Shown here piece after piece: positions 39,731 through 48,506 of a stretch of 64,000 bases of DNA. The stretch comes from Heyndrickxia acidiproducens DSM 23148 (GTDB taxonomy: Bacteria > Bacillota > Bacilli > Bacillales > Bacillaceae_C), in the NCBI RefSeq assembly GCF_000374345.1, contig NZ_KB893982.1, positions 1 through 64,000 of the forward strand, written 5' to 3'. Numbering within the stretch: position 1 is the first letter of the stretch; each line of letters begins with the position of its first letter. Made by a program: the position numbers and the translations under genes. The notes beneath the pieces are model-generated. The model was not told the origin of the DNA, made no database searches, and saw only the letters and a list, made by a program, of their open reading frames with translations.

Positions 39731-42580
39731 GTGAATGGTTTTACACTGATTCATAAAGAGTTTATGCAAGTCATCAAAAGCCCAAAATTCCTGATACCGG
39801 TCATTGCGGTTATTTTAGCTCCAGTTCTATATGCAGGAATGTTTATCTGGGCTTTTAAGGACCCATATGCCAGAATGGACAAAGTGCCTGTTGCAGTTAT
39901 TAATCAGGACACGGGCGCCAAAATGAACGGAGAGACTTTTACCATTGGGAAAGATTTGGAAAAAAATTTAAAGAAAAGCGACGGCTTTGAATTCCACTTT
40001 GTTTCTGAGCAGGAAGCAATGGACGGTCTTGACAACCAAAAATATTATATGGTTGTAAAAATCCCGGAAAACTTTTCCGAGAATGCGACCACACTGCTGG
40101 ATAAAAAACCTAAAAAACTCCAGCTGCAATATATCCCGAACGACAGCACAAACTTCCTTGCCAGCCAGGTTGGCGGATCGGGCATGTTAAAAGTGAAAGA
40201 CAAACTGTCCGCAGAAGTTTCAAAAACATACGCTGAGACAATTTTCGAAAAAGCAACAGAAATGGCGAACGGTTTTAAAACCGCAAGCAATGGTGCCAAA
40301 AAATTAAATAACGGTACTGTACAGCTTGGCGACGGCGTCAGCGTCCTCCGGAAAGGCGCAAACAAATTGTACGACGGCCAGATTGCCTTGAACACAGGGA
40401 TCACGAAAGTCGATAAAGGCGCGAAAGATTTGCATAAGGGCACCCTTACACTTCATAATGGCACCCTTACCCTGAACAACGGAATCGTTCAGGCAAATAA
40501 TGGGGCAGGCAAACTGAATAACGGCGCAGGCCAATTATACACAGGTGCCGTTTCGTTAAATTCCGGTGCAGGCCAAGTGAACAGCGGCGCACAGGCTTTG
40601 AAAGCAAATTTGGAAAAACTGGCTAGAAGTTCTATAACATTTTCAAACGGACTGTCGGACGCAAAATCGGGAGCAGATCAGTTAGCTTCCGGAACAACGG
40701 TTCTGTCGAAAGGGATCAACACTCTTGCCACAACCGGCAGCCAGCAACTGTTGGACAACGCTACGAAACTGCAAAAAGGCGCAAAGACAGTTGCCGATGG
40801 CAGTGCAGACCTGCAGGAGGGATTAAACACTGCAAAGAATAAAATTCCAACACAGCTGCTTGGCGGGACCCAGAAATTGCAAACTGGTGTTAATGAAATG
40901 AAATCCAAGTTGCCGATTGCCATTGCCAGCCAAGTTTCCCAGCAGTTAGAAAACGACACCATTCCGCAACTTGTTGAGAAAATTGCGGATCAAATGGCCC
41001 GTCAAATCGTAGCGAACCAACAAAAACAAGCTGAAGATTTATCGAATAGCTTAAAAAAAGCCGGTTTGTCAGACAGTAAAATTCAAACAGTATTGGCAGA
41101 AAATGCGACTGATAAAGACAAATTAAAAAAGGAAATAGCGGATACAATTAATCAAAACTTATCTCAAAATAAAAGTGAACTCCTGAAACCAGGAGAAATT
41201 GCAAGGGAAATTGCAAACGGAACAGACAGCCAACCCGGGACGGACGCAGCGTTTGATCAGCTTTCGGCAAGAATCAACCAATTAAATGCTGGTATCCGGG
41301 GCATTTCCGAAACGGATCAAATGAAACAATTATTCGCCGGTACTGATAAATTGGCAAAAGGTGCGGCCGCACTCAGCCAAGGTGAAGATGCTTATGTGAC
41401 AGCATTACAGACTAATCTGATTCCAAAATTGAATCAGTTGAATCAAGGTGCAAAAACGGTTCAATCCGGTTCATCACAACTTGCAAGCGGACTGGAAACC
41501 TTGAATAGTGGCGGTTCTCAAATGACACAGGGTGCTGACCAACTGGCAGACGGCTCCGCGAAGTTGGCGGATGGTACCAGCCAATTGCAGTCCGGATCTG
41601 CGAAACTGGCGGACGGCTCCAAAGACTTGAAAAATGGCGCAGGCCAGCTTTCAAACGGTACAGCCAAGCTTGCGAATGGTTCCGGCCAGCTTGTAAATGG
41701 TTCTTCTAAACTGGCAGATGGAACAAACACGCTTACAAGCGGCACCGGACAACTGGCGAACGGTTCTAACCAGCTTGTTTCCGGTACACAGCAATTGTCC
41801 AAAGGATCCGGGGATTTGTCTGACGGAACGAATAAATTGAAAAACGGCACAAATGAGCTAAAAAATAAATTAGGAGATGCCGCAAAAACGGCAGGTGCTG
41901 TCCAAGCGAATAATAACACGTACAACATGATGGCGGATCCTGTATCACTAAAAACAAATCATTACCACAGAGTGCCAAACTACGGAACAGGGTTTACCCC
42001 TTACTTCCTGTCACTGGGCCTTTTTGTCGGAGCACTTTTGATTACAATTGTGTACCCGCTCGTTGAGTCTGCCGGCGTTCCAAAAAGCGGTCTGGTCTGG
42101 TTTACAAGTAAGATCAGCATTTTAGCCGGAGTAGGCATTTTACAGGCGCTCGTTGCAGATGTCATTATTTTGAATGTTGTCGGCATTCATGTAAAGAGTG
42201 TTCCATTATTCGTCCTATTCTCTGTCATCACAAGCTTGACCTTTATTACGCTGATCCAGTTCCTTGTAACGACGATGCAAAATCCCGGACGGTTCCTTGC
42301 GATTGTCATTTTGATTTTGCAGTTGACAAGCAGCGCCGGTACATTCCCATTGGAAACCGTACCGGAATTTATCCAAGCATTTAACCCGCTGCTGCCAATG
42401 ACGTACACCGTAAAAGGGTTCAAAGCAGTGATTTCCAGTGGAGAATACGGAGTGATGTGGCAAAATGCCGGCATTTTGCTGATCTACATTCTTGCTGCAT
42501 CCTTGCTGACCCTGCTGTATTTCGTCACACATTATCACCGCCAATACAAACAAATGTATGAACATGGCGTAACGGAATAA
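39731..42580 (+). CDS. YhgE/Pip-domain membrane protein
   Basis: This protein of about 949 residues has one N-terminal membrane helix (about 20-40) and a long extracytoplasmic region. That region is filled with glycine-containing 7- and 11-residue repeats (such as LADGSAKLADGTSQLQSG), which are predicted to form extended helices. A C-terminal ABC-2-like block of five or six helices follows, from about residue 760. It belongs to the phage infection protein/YhgE family, which serves as a phage receptor in lactococci and is linked to type VII-like transport in others. GTG 39731 is seven bases after GGAGG. Its control by the upstream TetR protein is likely. Confidence 0.9.
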   Translation: MNGFTLIHKEFMQVIKSPKFLIPVIAVILAPVLYAGMFIWAFKDPYARMDKVPVAVINQDTGAKMNGETFTIGKDLEKNLKKSDGFEFHFVSEQEAMDGLDNQKYYMVVKIPENFSENATTLLDKKPKKLQLQYIPNDSTNFLASQVGGSGMLKVKDKLSAEVSKTYAETIFEKATEMANGFKTASNGAKKLNNGTVQLGDGVSVLRKGANKLYDGQIALNTGITKVDKGAKDLHKGTLTLHNGTLTLNNGIVQANNGAGKLNNGAGQLYTGAVSLNSGAGQVNSGAQALKANLEKLARSSITFSNGLSDAKSGADQLASGTTVLSKGINTLATTGSQQLLDNATKLQKGAKTVADGSADLQEGLNTAKNKIPTQLLGGTQKLQTGVNEMKSKLPIAIASQVSQQLENDTIPQLVEKIADQMARQIVANQQKQAEDLSNSLKKAGLSDSKIQTVLAENATDKDKLKKEIADTINQNLSQNKSELLKPGEIAREIANGTDSQPGTDAAFDQLSARINQLNAGIRGISETDQMKQLFAGTDKLAKGAAALSQGEDAYVTALQTNLIPKLNQLNQGAKTVQSGSSQLASGLETLNSGGSQMTQGADQLADGSAKLADGTSQLQSGSAKLADGSKDLKNGAGQLSNGTAKLANGSGQLVNGSSKLADGTNTLTSGTGQLANGSNQLVSGTQQLSKGSGDLSDGTNKLKNGTNELKNKLGDAAKTAGAVQANNNTYNMMADPVSLKTNHYHRVPNYGTGFTPYFLSLGLFVGALLITIVYPLVESAGVPKSGLVWFTSKISILAGVGILQALVADVIILNVVGIHVKSVPLFVLFSVITSLTFITLIQFLVTTMQNPGRFLAIVILILQLTSSAGTFPLETVPEFIQAFNPLLPMTYTVKGFKAVISSGEYGVMWQNAGILLIYILAASLLTLLYFVTHYHRQYKQMYEHGVTE

Positions 42581-42582
42581 GC

Positions 42583-42621
42583 AAAAACAGCCGGACCTAT
42601 TTCGGGTCCGGCTGTTTTTTT
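42583..42621. terminator. Bidirectional terminator after the yhgE-type gene
   Basis: AAAAACAGCCGGACC pairs with GGTCCGGCTGTTTTTTT. It also ends the small leftward gene at 42623-42775. Confidence 0.9.
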
Positions 42622-42622
42622 G

Positions 42623-42775
42623 TCATTTTTTTGTACCTTTCCGGCGCTGGTCTTCTGTTTCAATTCCGGTATTTGAGGTATAGCCGACTTGAAAATCTGA
42701 TCGCTCGCTTTTCCGGACAGCTTCCGGCATCCGGTATTGTTCTTTATGGCTTTGATTTTGGCCAATGTTTGACAT
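42623..42775 (-). CDS. Small hydrophilic protein, 50 residues, unrecognised
   Basis: The frame starts MSNIGQNQSHKEQYRMPEAV and continues with RSDFQVGYTSNTG and a KGTKK end. It is highly hydrophilic, with composition like small Bacillus sporulation or stress proteins, but I do not recognise the family. ATG 42775 is eight bases after AAAGGAG, an excellent ribosome site. A shared terminator follows at once. The 350 bases between it and the flavodoxin gene hold no other supported gene. Confidence 0.65.
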   Translation of the reverse strand: MSNIGQNQSHKEQYRMPEAVRKSERSDFQVGYTSNTGIETEDQRRKGTKK

Positions 42776-43047
42776 GTTCATGTCTCCTTTGCTTTTACAG
42801 TGAGTGGAAACAGCCCTTCATTATATTGTGCATGCAGACATACAGCCATGACCGGGAATCTTTTCCTGAATGCTCCAATCGTTTCGCGGCGGCCCATTCA
42901 TTTTAGTATTCACACTTCCCACAAGCTCCTATACTCATTTCCTGCTTTAACGGAATCCCGGAATAGTCTTTCTTTTTTTAAACTGCATTTTTACAATAGG
43001 CCATCACTGCACCCGGGAATCCGGCAGCTGCTCATTCCGTCAAAATC

Positions 43048-43061
43048 TTGATGCAGATCAA
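43048..43061. promoter_or_regulatory. FNR/CRP-family box before the flavodoxin gene
   Basis: TTGATGCAGATCAA is a perfect palindrome of the TTGAT-N4-ATCAA type. It is centred 41.5 bases upstream of the start predicted from the -10 TAGAAT at 43084-43089, and no -35 is present. This is the geometry of class II activation by FNR/CRP-type regulators. Confidence 0.55.
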
Positions 43062-43127
43062 ATGCATATTTTCACAATTGATATAGAATAAAAAGAGAGG
43101 GAATTTAAAACGATCGGAGTGTAGAAG

Positions 43128-43589
43128 ATGAAGACGGTCATTGTATACTCGAGCATGACAGGCACAACGGAATTTATGGCAGATGAAATCGCAGCGGCAT
43201 TATCAGAAGCAGGGCATGCCGTTGATATAAAAGAAGCAACAAATACATCCCCACAGGAAATTGCAGATTACGATCTGATATTGATCGGCGCCAGCACCTG
43301 GGACGACGGCGATCTCTGGGATGAAATGATTGATTTTTACGAAGAACTGCCGGATGTGGACTTATCCGGCAAAAAAGGCGCGGTGTTTGGCGCAGGCGAC
43401 TCCTTTTATGAACACTTTGCCGGGGCCGTGGATACGATGGAAGAAGCATTGAAACAACAAGGCTGTGAACTCTTGCTTGACGGTTTAAAAGTGGATGTCG
43501 TCCCGGATGATGAAATTAAAGCTGCCTGTAAAACTTTTGCACAACAGCTTGATCGCCGCTGCCGTGAAATGGGGCTAATACGGCAATGA
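43128..43589 (+). CDS. Flavodoxin
   Basis: This 153-residue FMN electron carrier has the phosphate loop SSMTGTTEFMA at residues 8-18 and the flavin-stacking loop segments GASTWDDGDLWDEM and FGAGDSFYEHFAGAVDTMEE. It is similar to B. subtilis YkuN/YkuP. It overlaps the next gene by four bases (ATGA), so the two are translationally coupled. An FNR-type box precedes it, which would fit use of flavodoxin under low oxygen. Confidence 0.92.
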   Translation: MKTVIVYSSMTGTTEFMADEIAAALSEAGHAVDIKEATNTSPQEIADYDLILIGASTWDDGDLWDEMIDFYEELPDVDLSGKKGAVFGAGDSFYEHFAGAVDTMEEALKQQGCELLLDGLKVDVVPDDEIKAACKTFAQQLDRRCREMGLIRQ

Positions 43590-44671
43590 ACCCCGTCATC
43601 CAGCACAAGCTTTCCCTTCTGCCCGGCCAGCCGGGGTGCTATCTGATGAAAAACCGGGCGGGAAAAGTCATTTACGTTGGGAAAGCCAAAAAACTGAAAA
43701 ACCGTGTACGCTCCTACTTTACCGGGTCACATGATGAGAAAACAGCGCAGCTTGTCCGGGAGATTTTCGATTTGGAGTGGATTGTGACGGACACAAACAC
43801 GGAAGCATTGGTACTGGAAATGAACCTGATCAAAAAATACCGGCCGAAATATAACATCATGCTTAAAGATGACAAAAGCTATCCTTATATTAAAATTACG
43901 GCGGAACGGCATCCACAGCTGATCCTGACACGCGAATCGGTCCGGGATAAAGGAAAATATTTCGGCCCGTTTCCGAATGTCCGGGCGGCAGCAGAGACAA
44001 AAAAATTGCTGGACAGGCTTTATCCGCTCAGGCGCTGCCCGGAATCAAGCACGCACGCCTGCCTTTATTACCAGCTTGGCCTTTGCATCGGAACTTGTGC
44101 AAGGGAAGTAAGTGAGGAAGAATACAAAGAACAGATCCGCAAAATCGTCCACTTCTTCCATGGCGGCTACCGGAAAGTGTTAAAGGATATGAAAAAAGAA
44201 ATGCAGGATGCGGCGGAACAGCTTGATTTTGAAAAAGCAGAAAACCTGAAAGAACAAATGGCACAGCTTGAACTGACAATGGAACAGCAAAACGTTGCGC
44301 TGAATGATCATATAAGCCGGGATATATTCGGTTACGCCGCGGGCAACGGATGGATGTGTGTCCAAACCTTTTATTTGCGGCAAGGCAAAATCATGGAACG
44401 GGAAATATCTTTTAAACAGACCGGCAGCAAAGATCCGGATGCAGCATTCCTTGAATTCTTGCAGTATTATTATGGCAGCAGCCAAACTGCGCTGCCAAAG
44501 GAAATCCTGATTCCGGATACGGTCGGAAAAGAAACAGCAAAACAGCTTCTTTACATCCGTGTCGTGCAGCCGAAACGCGGGCAGAAAAAAGAAATGGTGC
44601 ATTTGGCAAATAAAAATGCGCAAATCGCCCTGGAAGAAAAATTTTCGCTGCTGGAGCTGAAAACTTGTTAA
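43586..44671 (+). CDS. Truncated UvrC-like nuclease (Cho-like)
   Basis: This 361-residue protein is very similar to the N-terminal 60 percent of UvrC. It has the GIY-YIG nuclease domain (PGCYLMKNRAGKVIYVGKAK) and the cysteine-containing middle region (RRCPES, ACLYYQLGLCIGTC). A UvrB-binding UVR motif follows (EQLDFEKAENLKEQMAQLE). The protein ends at EEKFSLLE, exactly where UvrC continues into its RNase H-like and helix-hairpin-helix domains. It therefore could make only the 3' incision, as E. coli Cho does. A terminator follows immediately, so this is a stable short form rather than an obvious frameshift. It is coupled to the flavodoxin gene. Confidence 0.85.
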   Translation: MNPVIQHKLSLLPGQPGCYLMKNRAGKVIYVGKAKKLKNRVRSYFTGSHDEKTAQLVREIFDLEWIVTDTNTEALVLEMNLIKKYRPKYNIMLKDDKSYPYIKITAERHPQLILTRESVRDKGKYFGPFPNVRAAAETKKLLDRLYPLRRCPESSTHACLYYQLGLCIGTCAREVSEEEYKEQIRKIVHFFHGGYRKVLKDMKKEMQDAAEQLDFEKAENLKEQMAQLELTMEQQNVALNDHISRDIFGYAAGNGWMCVQTFYLRQGKIMEREISFKQTGSKDPDAAFLEFLQYYYGSSQTALPKEILIPDTVGKETAKQLLYIRVVQPKRGQKKEMVHLANKNAQIALEEKFSLLELKTC

Positions 44672-44684
44672 ATTCCTCAATTGC

Positions 44685-44714
44685 AGCGGCGGGAACTTAG
44701 ATCCCGCCGCTTTT
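44685..44714. terminator. Terminator between the uvrC-like and panE-like genes
   Basis: GCGGCGGGA pairs with TCCCGCCGC followed by Ts; it serves the convergent pair. Confidence 0.85.
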
Positions 44715-44719
44715 CCTTT

Positions 44720-45664
44720 TTACTCTGCTACTTTGCTGTTTAAATTTTCATACCCGCTTTCCATTTCCTGAATCCGCTGGTACAGTGCTTCGTTTACGGG
44801 AACCGGAACATTGTGTTTTTTTCCCAACTCTATAACGGTTCCCGAAAACAAGCCTACTTCACTGTACCTTTTTGCTTCGACATCCTGTGCCATCGATGGT
44901 TTTCCGTCCGGGCTTAACGCGCCGACAACTTTGAGCCAGTACTGCAGATCAGCTTCTGTCAGCGGAAAGCCTTCTTTTTCCGACAAGGCCATGACTTCAC
45001 GCATTGCGGCAATCATCATTTCCCTTGCCGGCCCTTCTTTTTGGATCTCGCCAAAATTACTCTTGAACACGGCAACCGTTTGATTAACACCAACATTCAG
45101 CATGAATTTCCCCCACAGTCTTTTCATCATATGCTTGTCCAATTCATATGGAAAATCCGTTTTTTCAAAGAAACGGGCAACCCGCTCTGCTTTTTCCGAA
45201 ACATATCCCGGTTCTTTTTCGCCAAAACATAGCATGCCGATATGGTCGTAAGTCAATTGATTTCCAGTTTTTACAGCATCCATGCCCTGGGCAACACAGT
45301 ATAAAATTTTATCCATCCCGTATGTACGGCTAATGATCTCCTCACTGGAAATGCCATTGAGCGCCGACAAAATAATCGTATTGGGTCCCACATGTTTTTT
45401 TACCGCCTGAACTGCATCTGCCAGCCCGTTAAATTTCACGGCAAATATGAGCAGATCAGCCGGCCCGCATTCTTCTTCAGGCGTTACATAATGGAAAGAA
45501 CAACGGTCACCGTTACAATATACGCCATCCCGTTCATACCTTTCAATCCGCTTCCGGTCCGCAATGACCCGAAGATCCCCCTCCGGCATTTTTTTCGCTA
45601 ACTGGCGGCCAAAGAGTACCCCGAGCGCCCCAAGCCCGATAATTGATACCGTTTTAATTTCCAA
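44720..45664 (-). CDS. 2-dehydropantoate 2-reductase (ApbA/PanE family)
   Basis: This 314-residue NADPH-dependent ketopantoate reductase-like protein has a Rossmann start (VSIIGLGALGVLFGRQ), the KFNGLADA lysine segment, a C-terminal domain with the catalytic-lysine region MKRLWGKFMLNVGVNQ, and the substrate-binding SMAQDVEAKR. A TTG start is preceded by GATGAGG and by an in-frame stop, so no longer form is possible. No other pantothenate genes are nearby, and several paralogues exist in bacilli, so the exact substrate is uncertain. Confidence 0.85.
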   Translation of the reverse strand: MEIKTVSIIGLGALGVLFGRQLAKKMPEGDLRVIADRKRIERYERDGVYCNGDRCSFHYVTPEEECGPADLLIFAVKFNGLADAVQAVKKHVGPNTIILSALNGISSEEIISRTYGMDKILYCVAQGMDAVKTGNQLTYDHIGMLCFGEKEPGYVSEKAERVARFFEKTDFPYELDKHMMKRLWGKFMLNVGVNQTVAVFKSNFGEIQKEGPAREMMIAAMREVMALSEKEGFPLTEADLQYWLKVVGALSPDGKPSMAQDVEAKRYSEVGLFSGTVIELGKKHNVPVPVNEALYQRIQEMESGYENLNSKVAE

Positions 45665-45714
45665 ATTTCCTCATCCCCTTTTTTCTTCCATTTTATCATA
45701 AAATTTTAAAATAT

Positions 45715-46368
45715 TTATCTCCTTACTTTTAAATATTCCTCCAGTCCCCTTTTCCTCAGTTTGCATGCCGGGCATTCCCCGCAGCCGTCCGCGATGATGC
45801 CATTGTAGCAGGTTAACGTTTTTTCCCGGACGAAATCGAAGGCATTCAGCTCATCCGCAAGTTTCCATGTTTCAGCCTTATTCAACCACATTAAAGGCGT
45901 ATGAATGACAAACTGCTGATCCATGGAAAGATTTAACGTCACATTCAGTGATTTCACAAAAATATCACGGCAGTCGGGATAGCCGCTGAAATCTGTTTCG
46001 CAAACACCGGTTACAATATGTCTGGCACCGATTTGACTTGCCAGCACACCGGCAAAAGACAGAAACAGCAAATTGCGGCCTGGCACAAAAGTAGACGGCA
46101 GCCCGCCATCTTCCCCCTCTTTTACCGCAATTCCATCTCTTGTCAACGCGTTTGGAGCCAGTTGATTTAATAGGCTCATATCCAATATATAATGTTTAAC
46201 CCCAAGTTCTTCTGCAATATTTCTTGCACAATCGATTTCCAAACGGTGGCGCTGGTGGTAATCAAACGTGACTGCCGCTACTTCTTCAAATCTTTCCCGG
46301 GCCCAAAACAAGCATGTGGTGCTGTCTTGTCCCCCGCTAAAAACAACCAGTGCTTTTTCTTTTTTCAA
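45715..46368 (-). CDS. queC: 7-cyano-7-deazaguanine synthase
   Basis: QueC converts 7-carboxy-7-deazaguanine to preQ0 with ATP and ammonia in queuosine synthesis. In 217 residues the PP-loop [13 protein letters not shown] lies at residues 9-21, and zinc cysteines lie in [14 protein letters not shown]. The start is TTG, after a GGAAGGG ribosome site. It has a preQ1-I riboswitch directly upstream. Unlike B. subtilis, queD, queE and queF do not follow within the window; the next gene downstream is the panE-like gene. Confidence 0.95.
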   Translation of the reverse strand: MKKEKALVVFSGGQDSTTCLFWARERFEEVAAVTFDYHQRHRLEIDCARNIAEELGVKHYILDMSLLNQLAPNALTRDGIAVKEGEDGGLPSTFVPGRNLLFLSFAGVLASQIGARHIVTGVCETDFSGYPDCRDIFVKSLNVTLNLSMDQQFVIHTPLMWLNKAETWKLADELNAFDFVREKTLTCYNGIIADGCGECPACKLRKRGLEEYLKVRR

Positions 46369-46389
46369 TTTTTACGCTTCCCTTCCACA

Positions 46390-46453
46390 AAAAAACAGCA
46401 CTAAGAAACAAGTGCTGTTTTCTTAGTTTTTTAAAGAGGGTGCTAATACCTCT
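46390..46453 (-). promoter_or_regulatory. preQ1-I riboswitch with terminator before queC
   Basis: On the minus strand AGAGGTATTAGCACCCTC is followed by the A-rich tail AAAAAACTAA, the class I preQ1 aptamer. An expression platform hairpin follows (AACAGCACT / AGTGCTGTT, then seven Ts). A TATAAT preceded by TG lies about 30 bases upstream (46491-46482). Confidence 0.93.
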
Positions 46454-46724
46454 ACCGCAGTGCGGAATTTTATATAGCCCCATTATAACACGAAAACTGT
46501 GGCCCATTTTACTACCAAATGAATCGGAATTACTTTTTATGAAAGTATTGGAAAGCGGTACCGGCAAAGCCCAAAAACTATCGCAAATCAAAGGCCGGTT
46601 TAAATTCAATCCGTGCCTGCTGTTTCATTTTTTCAACATTCTATTGTAAGGCAGATAGCAGCACGGCTTTAAAGGGAAAAACAGACGCAGCATTTCACAA
46701 TTCTGCCATATTTATTTTGTTTTA

Positions 46725-46738
46725 TATGATTTGGATCA
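46725..46738. promoter_or_regulatory. Second FNR-like box (weaker)
   Basis: ATGATTTGGATCAT keeps the TGAT-N4-ATCA core of the box found before the flavodoxin gene. It lies about 150 bases before the small membrane protein gene at 46888. A TATCCT at 46761 would again give a -41.5 position, but that -10 is poor. Confidence 0.3.
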
Positions 46739-46887
46739 TAGTATTTTGGTAGAATGTTTTTTATCCTACATAATAGTAATGATCGTTTAGTAGATTTTAC
46801 TGAAGCGTTCAGTCATCATCTGGCATCACCTTTAGAAAATGGCACGAAAAGCCATGAATCTGCCGGATTTATGAGGGAGGAATTGTT

Positions 46888-47088
46888 TTGAAACGATATA
46901 TACAGCTTTTCTTTATGTTTGCTGTTACCGTGCTGATTGTGATGGGAATTCAAAGATGGTTGAGCAGTCTCAATCTTATCGATCTTACCCATTTCTGGAC
47001 AAATTATTTTGTATTTCTCATTTTTTCCTACTTGATTTTATCCTTGTTCCTGCATTATTTTTCAAAGCGTAAACATAAAAAGCAATAG
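46888..47088 (+). CDS. Small two-helix membrane protein
   Basis: This 66-residue protein has membrane helices at about 5-22 and 36-57 and a strongly basic C-terminus (FSKRKHKKQ). The TTG start follows GGGAGGAATTGTT, a strong ribosome site. I do not recognise a family. It is single, with a long AT-rich leader containing a possible FNR-type box, and is followed by a terminator. Confidence 0.6.
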   Translation: MKRYIQLFFMFAVTVLIVMGIQRWLSSLNLIDLTHFWTNYFVFLIFSYLILSLFLHYFSKRKHKKQ

Positions 47089-47137
47089 GATGTTCAGACA
47101 TTAATATTTTTATCTTTTACATTTGAAAAATATGCAA

Positions 47138-47186
47138 AAAAAGCTTTGGCATTTTGCTGTTAAGACAGAATGCGCCAAAGCTTTTA
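47138..47186. terminator. Bidirectional terminator
   Basis: AAGCTTTGGC pairs with GCCAAAGCTT, extended inward by ATTTTGCTGT/ACAGAATGC, flanked by A and T runs; it lies between convergent genes. Confidence 0.82.
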
Positions 47187-47215
47187 CTTATTGTATTAGA
47201 ACTTTTTCGAAAATC

Positions 47216-48157
47216 TCATGCTTCCGCTTTTTTAGCCAAAGAAGTGATGTAATCAAAAAATGCATCCCTGTTAACATCATAAACGAGATTTACAGTACGC
47301 CCGTCTGTACTCTCCATCATCCTTCCCTGGCTTGGCCCGTCTGTGACGACGATCCCCGACACTTTTTTTGTCCGGACAAGCGTTTCGTTTCCCATAAAAG
47401 CGGTCGTGAGTACATCCCACAAATAATAGGTGGAATTTGTTGCAAAGTGGACAAGCGGTGGCACCATGGCATAACATTGCCCGATGAAATCCACGCCGGA
47501 AAATTTGCGTTCTGTAGCCCAGCGGTTCCGAACTTCTGTAGTCAGTGGTACCTGATTCGTGCTTTCGAGTGCTACCAAATCAATTTTAATCCCACTTTCC
47601 CAAACACGCGCAACCGCTTCCGGGTCCCAAAATGCATTCCATTCTGCTGTCCCATCGTGTTCAGGCTCAGCAACATTTCCTGCTTCCCGAAAAGTGCCGC
47701 CCATCCAAACGAGGCGCTCAATTTTATCTTCTATCTGTGGTGCAGCATCCAAAGCGCGCGCCAGATCGGTCAAAGGCCCGGTAAAAAGCAATGTTGTTTT
47801 CCCTTCAGCTTCAAGCAGCTTATCAATCAAATGCATATGCGCTGGCTGCTCTGCTACCGGTGTATTGATCTTCCCTTTTTCGTTTAAAATCGGTAGCGCA
47901 TCGACTTGAAAAGCGCGCATGCGCCATTCTTTCGGGAAAGGGTTTTTTCCGCGCGAGTTCGATGCCGCTACTTGCAATTTCCCGTCTCCGAACCGGTCAA
48001 TGATCTTCCTGCTTGCAGACACTGCCGGTTCCAAATAACAATCAGCAGGGATAACAGATACACCGGTTAACTCAACATTATCCATCTTTAATAATAAAAA
48101 CAGTGAAACTAAGTCATCAACATCGCCATCATGGTTGAAATACACTTTTTTCTTCAC
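47216..48157 (-). CDS. Nucleoside hydrolase (inosine/uridine-preferring family)
   Basis: This 313-residue hydrolase cleaves the N-glycosidic bond of nucleosides to base and ribose. The calcium-binding aspartate cluster is at the N-terminus (FNHDGDVDDLVSLF), and further family segments are LLFTGPLTDLARAL and EWNAFWDPEAVARV. GTG 48157 lies nine bases after AAAGGG, which is better than the in-frame ATG at 48178 that has no ribosome site. Substrate preference cannot be deduced. Confidence 0.85.
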   Translation of the reverse strand: MKKKVYFNHDGDVDDLVSLFLLLKMDNVELTGVSVIPADCYLEPAVSASRKIIDRFGDGKLQVAASNSRGKNPFPKEWRMRAFQVDALPILNEKGKINTPVAEQPAHMHLIDKLLEAEGKTTLLFTGPLTDLARALDAAPQIEDKIERLVWMGGTFREAGNVAEPEHDGTAEWNAFWDPEAVARVWESGIKIDLVALESTNQVPLTTEVRNRWATERKFSGVDFIGQCYAMVPPLVHFATNSTYYLWDVLTTAFMGNETLVRTKKVSGIVVTDGPSQGRMMESTDGRTVNLVYDVNRDAFFDYITSLAKKAEA

Positions 48158-48407
48158 CTGAATCAGCCCTTTGAACATTTTTTTATGATTCCATCATAAA
48201 ATAGGCTGCGTTTCTTTTCAATCAGTTCCTGCAGTTTCCGGTCTATGCAGCAAGAAAGAAAGCTCATGTACGGCAAAAGCAAGCCGGTGGTTCCGTATGC
48301 AGCTCATCAACGGTTTCTTCCTTACTAATCGTGTTGCTTTTTCTGCTGAATTTTTTATTTTTTTCAAGGACATTGCGGCAAATCAGCAATTTCCCATATG
48401 CAGTGCC

Positions 48408-48479
48408 TCAATTTCTAATTACAGTTTCGCGGTCTTTACGAGCACCCTTTCCCCGAATATTCGAAATCTGCTCGTTCAA
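48408..48479 (-). pseudogene. Third, decayed Rpn C-terminal cassette
   Basis: The segment begins right after the stop of the second cassette with TTTTCCACGAATTGGAGG, has the same GGAGG and 8-base spacing, and then a TTG start. It reads MNEQ followed directly by ISNIRGKGARKDRE, skipping the roughly 32 residues between NEQ and SNI seen in the other copies. It stops after 23 codons. It is a deletion remnant of the same unit. Confidence 0.7.
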
Positions 48480-48506
48480 TGCATATTCCTCCAATTCGTG
48501 GAAAAT

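Noticed and set aside
48158-48270. Small minus-strand frame with IDRKLQELIEKKRSL, reminiscent of Spo0E-type phosphatases
   Set aside because: Only 34 codons, no ribosome site, and it lacks the SQxLD motif required for the family.
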